Source: RGIG5952 sp045603485 (GTDB lineage: Bacteria; Verrucomicrobiota; Kiritimatiellia; RFP12; JAAYLN01). From it: DNA of 46,120 nt. Below are positions 1 to 8,933 of this stretch, piece after piece. The notes under the pieces were generated by a model. It searched no databases, was not told the DNA's origin, and saw nothing but the letters and a program-made list of their open reading frames with translations. Where the stretch lies: contig JAZUMF010000001.1 of NCBI GenBank assembly GCA_045603485.1, positions 1 through 46,120 on the forward strand. The letters are read 5' to 3'. A program made the position numbers and the translations under genes. How positions within the stretch are numbered: the first letter of the stretch is position 1; every line of letters starts with the position of its first letter.

Positions 1-2
1 AG

Positions 3-234
3 GTGGCAAAACACAAATATGCCTTCAGCCTCGGTAGAAAAACAGGCGCAAGAGGCATAGGACTATGTAAAAACTGGGATGGCATAAAACTCTATTCAGC
101 AAGAGACCTCCAAAAATCCCCAGTTTCATTCCAAGGCTAAGAAAAAATCCCGACAAAATACCATCACCTTCAACGGAGCCTACCGCCCCGAATGGGGAGG
201 TGTATCAAAAAATCTCGCAAAACTCCCTTTTTGA
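3..234 (+). pseudogene. 3' remnant of an unidentified gene, frame-broken
   Basis: Reading from base 3, an open frame enters from the left edge and stops at 138-140. A second frame, open from 88, continues to a stop at 232-234. Joined near the A-run at 139-147 they give a plausible single C-terminus (motifs such as LGRKTGARGIG, then NGAYRPEWGG and a final KLPF). This suggests a gene end broken by a one-base frame change, or a sequencing slip at the homopolymer. I do not recognise the family. The piece is too short to tell a decayed gene from a real one carrying an assembly error. Confidence 0.3.
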
Positions 235-364
235 GAGTATGGATGTAGCTATAGCCGCAAAATTGTGCCACTTTTACCAGTATCAAATACCAACTCCTAA
301 TATTATCAGAGTCAGCGAGGATGTATTAGCTATGCAGTTTAAGAATAATTGCTGTTGTTTTAGG

Positions 365-579
365 AAATGAGATTATAAATTTGGATAATTCTTAGCATGG
401 AGTTAAATTTTGGGCTCAATATAATAAGCTTGTGGCAAGATGTCAAGTGTAATAGCCTGACACTTATAAGTCTTTCTGGGATTTGAGATTATAGATTGGT
501 GCAATTTTGAGTAGGAAGTTAAATCTTGGGATTAGTATAGCAAGCTTGTGGTGGGATGTCAAGTGTAACAGTCTGACAC
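365..579. repeat. Diverged direct repeat, two ~99-bp copies
   Basis: Copy 1 (365-463) and copy 2 (481-579) align without gaps at an offset of 116 bp. The best-kept stretches are TGAGATTATA, the shared AAGCTTGTGG, and GATGTCAAGTGTAA followed by CTGACAC at the 3' end. Neither copy holds a convincing reading frame. They fill the space between the broken gene and the gyrB promoter. Together with 235-364, where nothing is recognisable, this is the non-coding left flank. Confidence 0.7.
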
Positions 580-589
580 CGTTGAAGGT

Positions 590-611
590 CGCGCGTACGC
601 GCACGCGCGTA
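590..611. other. Alternating purine-pyrimidine CG-rich tract, Z-DNA-prone
   Basis: Twenty-two consecutive bases strictly alternate pyrimidine and purine and are almost all C or G, including the 12-bp palindrome GCGCGTACGCGC at 591-602. The tract sits about 10 bp upstream of the gyrB -35 box. GTCGCGC (588-594) can also pair with GCGCGAC (631-637), which lies inside the promoter spacer. Such tracts can flip to Z-DNA or extrude cruciforms under negative supercoiling. Confidence 0.6.
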
Positions 612-620
612 ATTTTGTCT

Positions 621-650
621 TTGCGAGCGTGCGCGACAATATGATATAAT
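621..650 (+). promoter_or_regulatory. gyrB promoter, extended -10
   Basis: TTGCGA (621-626) and TATAAT (645-650) are 18 bp apart, with TGA directly before the -10 (extended -10). Transcription would start near 657, about 30 nt before the gyrB ATG. The spacer includes the right arm of the GC-rich inverted repeat, so local DNA structure could affect polymerase binding. Confidence 0.75.
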
Positions 651-686
651 AGATAAAACTTTTTTTACAACAAAAGCAGGTGTTTT

Positions 687-3248
687 ATGCAAGACGAATT
701 AGAAGCGGCAAATATTAATGATGCCGCAAAGGTTTCAGGGGGATATGACGCCTCTAATATTCAGGTATTGGAGGGTATGGAGGCTGTCCGTAAGCGTCCC
801 GCTATGTATATAGGCGATACTTTTGAGCGTGGCTACCATCACTGTGTTTATGAGGTGGTCGACAACTCGATTGACGAGGCTATGGCGGGATACTGTAAGC
901 ACATTGATATTCGTCTTAATGCCGACGGTTCTTGCACTGTTAAGGACGATGGTCGCGGTATTCCTGTCGATATGCACAAGACCGAGCATAAGCCCGCTGT
1001 TGAGGTCGTTATGACGGTTCTCCACGCCGGCGGTAAATTCGGCGGTGGCGGATATAAGGTTTCAGGAGGATTGCACGGCGTCGGTGTTTCTTGTGTTAAT
1101 GCGTTGTCTGATTGGCTTGAGGTTGAAGTTCGCCGTTCAGGCAAGATTCACCGCATGCGTTTTTCGCGTGGTCAGGTTACTCAGCCTTTGACGATTGTCG
1201 GTGATACTGAGGAGACTGGAACTACGGTTACATTCCATCTCGACCGTGAGATTTTCCACGACGAAGCAGGTAATGGTTATACTTTCCAATGGGATATTCT
1301 TTCTAAGCGTTTGAAGGAGCTTTCATTCCTTAACCCTGGAGTTGTTATCCGTTTCTCCGAGGAGTCTTCTGGTAAGCATGAGGAATATGTCCACGAGGAT
1401 GGTATTCGCGGCTATGTTCGCGTTCTTAACGCCGGTCGTAATTGCATCACGCCTGATGTGATTTATATGAACGGCGAGAGGGATGGCGTTGTCGCTGAGA
1501 TTGCAATGCAATATGTGGCTGAGAAGTATGACGAGAGCGTTTATACCTTTGCCAACAATATCAACACTCACGAGGGCGGTACGCACCTTTCTGGCTTCTG
1601 CACGGCATTGACGGTTGCGGTTAAGGATCGCTTGCGTTCTCAGTTCGCCGAAAAGGGTAAGGGTAAAAAGGGTGTCGAGAAGGGGAAAGGAAAGAAGGGC
1701 GGAGAGTCCGATATCGACGACTTGAGCGGCGAGGATATTCGCGAGGGTCTTTCTTGCATCATTAGCGTTAAGGTGCCTGATCCTCAATTTGAGGGGCAGA
1801 CTAAGACTAAGCTTGGTAATAGTAATGTCGCCGGTATTGTCCGTTCTCTTGTCGAGAAGAAGCTGAAGGAATATTTTGAGGAGAATCCTAAGATAGCCCA
1901 GACGATTACCGAGAAGGCGCTTAACTCTAAGGCTGCCCGCGATGCTGCCCGTCAGGCTCGTGAGCGAATCCGCAAGGAGACTTCCGGCAAAATCAATTTT
2001 GCCGGCAAGCTTGCTGATTGTACAAGTCGCGATCCTTCGGTCCGTGAACTCTTTCTCGTCGAGGGTGACTCTGCAGGCGGTAGCGCAAAGACCGGTCGTG
2101 ATCGCACTACTCAGGCGATTTTGCCACTTCGCGGTAAGGTTCTTAATGTTCATAAGGTTCGTGATCAGCGTATGCTTGAGAATAAGGAGATTCTTTCTCT
2201 TATTACGGCTATCGGTGGCGGTTTTGGTAATCCTGATCCTTCAAAGCCTGCCGATGATCCTGCCAATCTTGCAGCCTTTGATGTGAGTAAGATTAAGTAC
2301 GACAAGGTTATTATTATGACCGATGCCGATGTTGACGGTGCTCATATTCGTACGCTTTTACTGACTTTCTTCTATAAGCAGATGCGTCCATTGATTACTC
2401 ATGGCCATGTCTATCTTGCTCAGCCTCCTCTGTACGGCTTGAAGCGTGGCAACAAGATGCTTGAGTATATTGAGAGTGACGCAATGCTTACAAAGAAGCT
2501 TGTTTCGCTGGGCTCTGAGGATTTTAATTACACTTCAAGCGATGGTGCTAATGTCATTAACGGCTCTGAGATGCCTGAGCTTCTTGCCATTTTGTCGTCA
2601 GCAGAGGATCTTTGCACGCGTCTCTCAAAGCAGAATGTCGATGTGAAGCGTTTCTTTGAGCTTCGTGACGCCACAACCGGTGAGTTTCCTCGTTACCGCG
2701 TAATTACCGATATCGACGGAAATCCTGAAGATCACTATGTCTTCAAATTTGACGAGGCTGAGGCTTTGAAGGCTAAGACTGCGGCTGAACTGGGATGTGA
2801 GATTGCTGTTTTGGATGAGCCGGAGAATCCAAATTACACCTGCACTGAGATTCTTCAGGCTGATACATTGCGCCGTCAGATGGATACGCTGCATGAGGTT
2901 TACCACTTTGCGTGTGGAGATTTTTATGACGCAGGGCGAGAGATTGGTGTCTTGACGGACAAGTCTGGCCGCACTTACCCTGTAACTTCACTTATGAGTT
3001 TCTTGAATACGATTCGCGATCGTGGCCGTAAGGGGCTTACGATTCAGCGTTACAAAGGTCTTGGTGAAATGGATGCCGATCAGCTTGCCGATACTACTAT
3101 GAAGAAGGGTAACCGCAAGATGCGTCGTGTTGTCTTTGATAGCCGTACTGATGCGGATGTGATGTTTGATACTCTTATGGGTGAGGATGTGGAGCGTCGC
3201 CGTAAGTTTATTGAGGATCATGCTCTTATGGCAAATGTCGATGCTTAA
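687..3248 (+). CDS. gyrB: DNA gyrase subunit B
   Basis: ATPase subunit of gyrase, which introduces negative supercoils together with GyrA. The GHKL ATPase domain shows EVVDNSIDE (56-64; Glu56 and Asn60 are the expected catalytic and Mg-binding residues) and the glycine-rich ATP lid GLHGVGVS (128-135). The TOPRIM domain carries EGDSAGGSA starting at Glu459, and Asp546, Asp548 and Asp550 in DADVDGAH. At 853 residues it is the long form, with an extra segment inside the TOPRIM/tail region as in E. coli. A Lys/Gly-rich patch around 325-342 looks like a lineage-specific loop. A purine-rich GCAGGTG precedes the ATG. gyrA follows after 30 bp in the same operon. Confidence 0.98.
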   Translation: MQDELEAANINDAAKVSGGYDASNIQVLEGMEAVRKRPAMYIGDTFERGYHHCVYEVVDNSIDEAMAGYCKHIDIRLNADGSCTVKDDGRGIPVDMHKTEHKPAVEVVMTVLHAGGKFGGGGYKVSGGLHGVGVSCVNALSDWLEVEVRRSGKIHRMRFSRGQVTQPLTIVGDTEETGTTVTFHLDREIFHDEAGNGYTFQWDILSKRLKELSFLNPGVVIRFSEESSGKHEEYVHEDGIRGYVRVLNAGRNCITPDVIYMNGERDGVVAEIAMQYVAEKYDESVYTFANNINTHEGGTHLSGFCTALTVAVKDRLRSQFAEKGKGKKGVEKGKGKKGGESDIDDLSGEDIREGLSCIISVKVPDPQFEGQTKTKLGNSNVAGIVRSLVEKKLKEYFEENPKIAQTITEKALNSKAARDAARQARERIRKETSGKINFAGKLADCTSRDPSVRELFLVEGDSAGGSAKTGRDRTTQAILPLRGKVLNVHKVRDQRMLENKEILSLITAIGGGFGNPDPSKPADDPANLAAFDVSKIKYDKVIIMTDADVDGAHIRTLLLTFFYKQMRPLITHGHVYLAQPPLYGLKRGNKMLEYIESDAMLTKKLVSLGSEDFNYTSSDGANVINGSEMPELLAILSSAEDLCTRLSKQNVDVKRFFELRDATTGEFPRYRVITDIDGNPEDHYVFKFDEAEALKAKTAAELGCEIAVLDEPENPNYTCTEILQADTLRRQMDTLHEVYHFACGDFYDAGREIGVLTDKSGRTYPVTSLMSFLNTIRDRGRKGLTIQRYKGLGEMDADQLADTTMKKGNRKMRRVVFDSRTDADVMFDTLMGEDVERRRKFIEDHALMANVDA

Positions 3249-3278
3249 GACTCGTAGTAATAAGAGGAGTGATTTGAA

Positions 3279-5954
3279 ATGAGTGATGAAATGAATAACG
3301 ATAAGCCTGAAGTCTCTGAGGAGCTTGAGTCTCAAATTGAAGATGTTCAGGTTGCCGAGGTTGAGCCCGGTATTTCTCCGATTCGCATTGAAGATGAGAT
3401 GGAGAATAGTTTTATAGACTATTCGATGTCTGTTATCGTCGGTCGTGCATTGCCTGATGCTCGCGATGGTATGAAGCCTGTTCACCGGCGTTGCATTTAC
3501 TCGATGGGCGAGACTGGTACTGTCCATTCCAAGCCTCACCGTAAGTCGGCCCGCGTCGTCGGTGATGTTATGGGTAAGTATCACCCGCATGGTGACAGCG
3601 CCATTTACGAGACGATAGTCCGTATGGCTCAGCCGTTCTCAATGCGCTACAAGCTTGTTGACGGTCACGGTAACTTTGGTTCTATTGATGGCGATGGCGC
3701 TGCTGCAGCCCGTTATACCGAGGTTCGCATGGAGCGTTTTGCCGAGGATATGCTTGAGGATCTTGAGAAGGACACTGTCGATATGGTCCCCAACTATGAC
3801 GGCGAGGAGGTTGAACCAACGGTTCTTCCTGCAAAGTTGCCCAACCTTCTTTTGAATGGTTCTATGGGTATTGCCGTTGGTATGGCAACCAATATTCCAA
3901 CTCACAACCTTAACGAGCTTTGCGATGCCATTGTCGCGATGGTTGACAATCCTCAGATTACAATTGATGAGTTGATGCAGTATGTCAAGGGTCCGGACTT
4001 CCCGACCGGCGGTATTATCCGCGGCATCGGCCCTATTCGCGATATGTATCGCACCGGCCGCGGTTCTATTTGCGTCCGTGGCAAGACCGAGATTACTCCT
4101 GACGGTCGTCAGATTGTGATTACAGAAATCCCTTATGGCGTAAATAAATCCGAGATGCTTGCCCGAATGGGTGACTTGGTTGATAATTCGGATATTCGCG
4201 AGTTTTCCGGAATTTCCGACATCCGTGATATTTCAAAGGGTGATCAGGACATTCGCGTCGAGATTGACCTTAAGAAGGATGCTGTTGCAGAAGTTATTTT
4301 GAATCTTCTTTACAAGTATACGCAGCTTCAAAGTAATTTTGCCGCTAATATGCTTGCCCTTGACCATGGCAGACCGAAGGTGATGAATCTTAAGCAGTTC
4401 TTCCGCTGCTTTATTGATCACCGTATTGAGGTAATTACACGCCGTACCCGTTATCTTCTCAAAAAGGCAATGGAGCGCAGCCACATCTTGGAGGGCTTCC
4501 GAATTGCTATTGATAATATCGACGAGGTTGTTCAGATTATCCGTTCGTCAAAGGATGATTCTGAGGTTAAAATCCGTTTCAGGGATCGTTTTGGTCTTGA
4601 CGAGGAGCAAACTCAGGCTATTCTTGAGATGCGACTTCGTCAGCTTACCGGTTTGCAGCGTGAAAAGGTTGAGGAAGAGTATAATCAGCTTCAGCGTGAT
4701 ATCGCACATTATAATGATATTCTCTCCACGCCACAGATGGTCTTGGATATAATCAAGGGCGATTGCGAAGAGATTAAGGGTAAATATGGCGATAATCGCA
4801 AGACTGTAATTGAGTTTGACAGCGGCGATATTGATTGGCGTGAGCTTATTCCAAATGAGCCTTGCGTTATTACCATTACCGATGGCGGATATGTAAAGCG
4901 TTGTGCTCTCGACCTCTATGCGGCTCAGGCTCGTGGCGGAAAAGGACATCAGGGAGTTGGTCTTAAAATGGATGACCTGGTCAAGCTTGTCATCACCTGC
5001 AAGGCTCACGACAACCTACTGTTCTTTACCTCTCACGGACGCGTCTTTACGGAGCTTGCCTGGAGACTCCCCGAGGGTGGGCGTACAAATGTTGGAAAGC
5101 ATATCAAGAACTTCATCCAGCTTCGCGAGCGTGTGGTTGAGGAGGGCTCCGGTAATGCAAATGAGGCTCCAAAGGTTTTGGTGCCGGAAGAGACGGTTGT
5201 CGGTATTATCTCCGTCGGCGAGGGTGAAGCAAAGGACGAAATCTTTGATGAAAGCAAGTCCATCTTCTTCGCAACATATAATGGCGTTATCAAGAAAACC
5301 TATCTCTCGCTCTTCCGTAATATCAACAAGAACGGTATCAAGGCAATCAATATCGATGAAGGCGATACGCTTATCGGGGCCGAGCTTGTTGAAAGCAAGA
5401 ATGAGGTTATGCTCGTGACTGCTAACGGACAGGCCGTTCACTTCAATGAGGATGAGCTTCGCTCTCTCAGTCGTGACGCCCGCGGTGTCAAGGGTATCAA
5501 CCTTCGTGATGGCGATAATGTCGTCTCTCTTGTCAAGGTCGGCGCAGAGGAGGATGCTAAACTACTCTTGATAGTCGAAAACGGTTATGGCGTTTTGACC
5601 AGATTTGATGCATATCCGATACATCATCGCGGTAGCTCCGGCGTCCGTTCTATTGTCGCGGACGAGCGTAACGGCAAGGTTGTCTTTGCCGGAACTGTTC
5701 ATGTCGGCAATGGCTCTGACAATCCCTCTGATACTATTATCGCCATGACAGCTTCTGGCAAGACCATTCGCACTAAGGTATCCGAAATCCGTGAGTGCAA
5801 CCGCGGTGCCAAGGGTGTTAGAGTTGTCAATCTCCGAGATGGTGATAGCGTAAAGGTCGTTGAGGTAGCTCAGGGCGAAGCTGCTGAGGATGTCCCGGCA
5901 GAAGCTGCCGCATCTGGTGGCGCAGAGCCTCAAGAGTCTGCTGATAACGAATAA
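3279..5954 (+). CDS. gyrA: DNA gyrase subunit A
   Basis: Breakage-reunion subunit of gyrase. Tyr146, in AAARYTEVR, is the expected DNA-linking tyrosine. The quinolone region reads HPHGDSAIYE with Ser107 and Glu111, the usual sensitive-type residues. The C-terminal beta-pinwheel carries the gyrase-specific GyrA box as QARGGKG (550-556), marking this as gyrase rather than topoisomerase IV, although the usual second basic residue is Ala. About 30 acidic and Ala-rich residues end the protein. AAGAGGAG lies just upstream of the ATG. The spacing to gyrB implies co-transcription, and the next gene (GspE-like) starts 22 bp after the stop. Confidence 0.98.
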   Translation: MSDEMNNDKPEVSEELESQIEDVQVAEVEPGISPIRIEDEMENSFIDYSMSVIVGRALPDARDGMKPVHRRCIYSMGETGTVHSKPHRKSARVVGDVMGKYHPHGDSAIYETIVRMAQPFSMRYKLVDGHGNFGSIDGDGAAAARYTEVRMERFAEDMLEDLEKDTVDMVPNYDGEEVEPTVLPAKLPNLLLNGSMGIAVGMATNIPTHNLNELCDAIVAMVDNPQITIDELMQYVKGPDFPTGGIIRGIGPIRDMYRTGRGSICVRGKTEITPDGRQIVITEIPYGVNKSEMLARMGDLVDNSDIREFSGISDIRDISKGDQDIRVEIDLKKDAVAEVILNLLYKYTQLQSNFAANMLALDHGRPKVMNLKQFFRCFIDHRIEVITRRTRYLLKKAMERSHILEGFRIAIDNIDEVVQIIRSSKDDSEVKIRFRDRFGLDEEQTQAILEMRLRQLTGLQREKVEEEYNQLQRDIAHYNDILSTPQMVLDIIKGDCEEIKGKYGDNRKTVIEFDSGDIDWRELIPNEPCVITITDGGYVKRCALDLYAAQARGGKGHQGVGLKMDDLVKLVITCKAHDNLLFFTSHGRVFTELAWRLPEGGRTNVGKHIKNFIQLRERVVEEGSGNANEAPKVLVPEETVVGIISVGEGEAKDEIFDESKSIFFATYNGVIKKTYLSLFRNINKNGIKAINIDEGDTLIGAELVESKNEVMLVTANGQAVHFNEDELRSLSRDARGVKGINLRDGDNVVSLVKVGAEEDAKLLLIVENGYGVLTRFDAYPIHHRGSSGVRSIVADERNGKVVFAGTVHVGNGSDNPSDTIIAMTASGKTIRTKVSEIRECNRGAKGVRVVNLRDGDSVKVVEVAQGEAAEDVPAEAAASGGAEPQESADNE

Positions 5955-5976
5955 CCACTGGAAGGGAGTTTTAGCT

Positions 5977-7680
5977 ATGGCTGAAAATCAAGGATTACTC
6001 GGGCGTTTGCTTGTTTCTACGGGGCTTGTCAAGGAAGAGCAGGTTTCGCGTATACTTGCAGCCATAGCTGAAAATGAAGGCGGTGTTGTTGGTGCGGCTG
6101 TTGCAGTCGCTGGAATCAGCGAGGAAGAGCTTCTTCGCAAGCTGGCCGACAAGCTGGCAATGGATTATGTCGACCTCTCTGGAGAAAAACCTTCGGAAGA
6201 GGTCGTGCGATTGTTGCCATCGTCGTCGGCATTTCAATACAATGTAGTTCCCGTTTCATTGGTTGACGGCACGCTGAACATTGCAACTTCAGACCCCTTT
6301 AATACTACGATGTCTGACGGCTTGCGGCTTTCCGTTGATAAGCCTATAAGACTTGCTTTAGCCCCTCGTCGTGATATTGAGAAGGCCGCTCGTAAGCTTT
6401 ATGGTGTCGGCGCCGATACGCTTGATGCCATGACCCGCGAAGGCTCAATCGTCGATATTGATGCCGATTCGGAGTTTTCAAAGAACGATATTAGTGAGCT
6501 TGGCCAAGAGGCCTCAATTGTCAAGTTTGTAAATCAGATTATTGCTGAAGCAGATAGACAAGGTGCGACAGATATCCACTTTGAGCCTATGGAGGACGAG
6601 CTTAGGATTCGTTATCGAATCGACGGCATACTTCACAAGGTCGATATGCCACCTCAGCTCAACAGGTTGCAGGCTGCCATTACATCACGCTTAAAGGTTA
6701 TGGCGAACCTTGACATTGCCGAAAAGCGTATGCCGATGGACGGTCGCATTGGTATTAGAGTCAACGGCGAGGATATTGATATCCGCGTTTCAACCATGCC
6801 TACGGCTTATGGAGAGAGTGTTTCACTTCGTCTACTCCAGAAGAGCGGAAGTATGGTCAAGCTTCAAGACCTTGGTATGCAGCCCGATGACGAAGCATTG
6901 ATTACAAAGCTTATTCACCGGCCAAATGGCATTATTCTCGTAACCGGACCAACCGGTAGCGGTAAGTCAACATCGCTTTATGCCTTTTTGCAAGAGATTA
7001 ACCGTATGGATGTCCGTATTCTTACGGCGGAGGATCCTATCGAATATGAGATGCCCGGCATCAATCAGGTTGCAGTAAAAAGTGATATCGGGCTTACATT
7101 TGCGCGAATTTTAAGGGCGTTTTTGCGTCAAGACCCTGATATTTGCATGGTCGGTGAAATTCGTGATGCCGAAACCGCCGAAATCGCAATCAACGCGTCA
7201 CTGACAGGTCACCTCGTTTTAAGTACGCTCCATACTAATGATTCCGCTGGTGCATTTGCAAGACTTATTGATATGGGTGTTGAACCATTCTTAGTGGCCT
7301 CTGCCGTTTCTGGAGTCTTGGCCCAAAGACTTGTTCGTCGCCTTTGCAAAGAGTGTAAGGCCCCTGAAATAATTGCAGACAGAACAAGGCGTGGAATCGT
7401 TTTACCCGAAATCTTAGCTCCAGGCACAACTATTTATGAGCCTGTCGGCTGCGAAAAGTGCGGTGGTACAGGTTACAAAGGGCGTGGCGGTATATTTGAA
7501 CTGCTTCATGTTACGGAGGCGCTTGAATCCTTGATTATTTCACGCAGACCGTCTGCCGATATCCGTCGCGTTGCCATTGAGCAGGGGATGCATACACTTC
7601 GAGAAGACGGCTTCCGCAATGTATTGAACGGAGTGACGACCCTAGGTGAGGTTCTTCGGGTTACGGAGGATAGCGAGTAA
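5977..7680 (+). CDS. gspE: GspE/PilB-type secretion ATPase
   Basis: Cytoplasmic hexameric ATPase that powers type II secretion pseudopilus or type IV pilus assembly. The 567 residues contain an N-terminal GspE/MshE-like domain, Walker A GPTGSGKST (324-332), the DICMVGEIRD Walker B region, TGHLVLSTLHTND, and a zinc-binding tetracysteine (Cys457, Cys460, Cys492, Cys495) typical of GspE and PilB. The ATG at 5977 is chosen because GAAGGGAG precedes it and it yields MAENQGLLGRLL, a normal start of the family; an upstream in-frame extension would lie inside gyrA. The four pseudopilin genes near 17.5-19.9 kb favour a type II secretion role, but a pilus role cannot be excluded. Confidence 0.92.
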   Translation: MAENQGLLGRLLVSTGLVKEEQVSRILAAIAENEGGVVGAAVAVAGISEEELLRKLADKLAMDYVDLSGEKPSEEVVRLLPSSSAFQYNVVPVSLVDGTLNIATSDPFNTTMSDGLRLSVDKPIRLALAPRRDIEKAARKLYGVGADTLDAMTREGSIVDIDADSEFSKNDISELGQEASIVKFVNQIIAEADRQGATDIHFEPMEDELRIRYRIDGILHKVDMPPQLNRLQAAITSRLKVMANLDIAEKRMPMDGRIGIRVNGEDIDIRVSTMPTAYGESVSLRLLQKSGSMVKLQDLGMQPDDEALITKLIHRPNGIILVTGPTGSGKSTSLYAFLQEINRMDVRILTAEDPIEYEMPGINQVAVKSDIGLTFARILRAFLRQDPDICMVGEIRDAETAEIAINASLTGHLVLSTLHTNDSAGAFARLIDMGVEPFLVASAVSGVLAQRLVRRLCKECKAPEIIADRTRRGIVLPEILAPGTTIYEPVGCEKCGGTGYKGRGGIFELLHVTEALESLIISRRPSADIRRVAIEQGMHTLREDGFRNVLNGVTTLGEVLRVTEDSE

Positions 7681-8912
7681 TGCCCAGCTTTGATTATAAG
7701 GCCGTAGATAAGGCGGGAAATCGCAGCGAGGGTGTTATTGACGCAACAGACCGTCGCACAGCTCAGTTGATGCTTGAGCGTCAGGGTAAAATTCCGATTT
7801 CAATCAGGGAGTCTGTAAAAAAGGCGCATTCTGCCAGCACGGAATGGTGGAAGCTTTCCAAAAGCACCTCCACAAAGATGAATCGCAGAGAAGTTATGCT
7901 CTTTACCGAAGAGCTTAGTGACCTGCTTTCGGCTGGTATGACCCTGGGCAATGCTCTAAATGCCTTAGCAGGAAATGACGATTCAGCCTCCTCACGAATG
8001 GCGGCCGATTTGCGTGACAGGATTATACGGGGTGAAGCCCTCTCAGATGCAGTCCGCGCCCATCCGGAGACATTTCCACCTCTTTATGCCAATATGATTA
8101 AAGCAGGTGAAGCGTCTGGTGCGTTATCCGATGTATTATTACGCCTGATTGACCATTATGAGCGAATCCATTCAATGCGGGAAAGAATCGTTCAGGCAAT
8201 GACATATCCAATCATCGTAATGATACTTGGCGTTGTGACGGTCATTTTTGCAATGGTCAAGATTGTCCCACAGTTTATGTCTGTATTCCAAAGTATGAAT
8301 GTTGCTCTCCCCACATCAACGAGGATTCTCATTGGTATGAGCAATTTCTTTCAAAAGAATGCAATTATTTTAGGAGTTTCTTTAGGAATCCTTTCTGTGC
8401 TAATTGCAAGATTTGTCAAGACAGAGCAGGGGGAGCGCATTGTGGATATGCTTAAATTGAAGCTTCCGCTAATCAAAGGTATTGTCGCTAACGGTATCTA
8501 TGCCTCCTTTGCACGAACTCTTCAAACTCTTTTGGCCAATGGCGTAACCGTTATCGCGGCTCTGAAGATTACCGAAGAAACCGTCGGCAACAAGATTATA
8601 GCCGATGAACTTCGCCATGTTAGAGAGCGCGTTACCGATGGTACGACGATTTCCGGCCCCCTTGCTCAGGGCGGAGTATTCCCAAAGATGATGATTGATT
8701 TATTGGCGATCGGCGAGCAGACAGGCGATATGCCAAGTGCTCTTGGCCATATCGGCAGGCGATACGAGAGCGAAATGGATAAAAACATTAAGGTCTTTAC
8801 AGCGGCTCTTGAGCCGATTTTGATTGTTGTCGTGGCTGGAGTTGTCGGCTTTATCGCCATCTCAATTCTCTCCGCCGTATTTAAGGTCTCTAGCGGACTG
8901 GGCGGCGCGTAG
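7680..8912 (+). CDS. gspF: GspF/PilC-type inner-membrane platform protein
   Basis: Polytopic protein that couples the secretion ATPase to the pseudopilus base. The 410 residues hold two repeated GspF domains (about 70-195 and 272-395), three strong transmembrane stretches (about 170-195, 225-245, 375-400), and family motifs LSAGMTLGNAL, ALSDVLLRLIDHYE and MIDLLAIGEQTGDM. Its ATG overlaps the stop of the ATPase gene (TAATG), so translation is coupled. The length is normal for the family. No terminator is visible in the 21 bp before the convergent transglutaminase gene. Confidence 0.93.
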   Translation: MPSFDYKAVDKAGNRSEGVIDATDRRTAQLMLERQGKIPISIRESVKKAHSASTEWWKLSKSTSTKMNRREVMLFTEELSDLLSAGMTLGNALNALAGNDDSASSRMAADLRDRIIRGEALSDAVRAHPETFPPLYANMIKAGEASGALSDVLLRLIDHYERIHSMRERIVQAMTYPIIVMILGVVTVIFAMVKIVPQFMSVFQSMNVALPTSTRILIGMSNFFQKNAIILGVSLGILSVLIARFVKTEQGERIVDMLKLKLPLIKGIVANGIYASFARTLQTLLANGVTVIAALKITEETVGNKIIADELRHVRERVTDGTTISGPLAQGGVFPKMMIDLLAIGEQTGDMPSALGHIGRRYESEMDKNIKVFTAALEPILIVVVAGVVGFIAISILSAVFKVSSGLGGA

Positions 8913-8933
8913 TGATATTGCCGACACTTCCCG

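Noticed and set aside
1323..2153. Long minus-strand open frame opposite gyrB
   Set aside because: It is an antisense shadow of a highly conserved gene with biased codons; its protein has no recognisable motif and no ribosome binding site.
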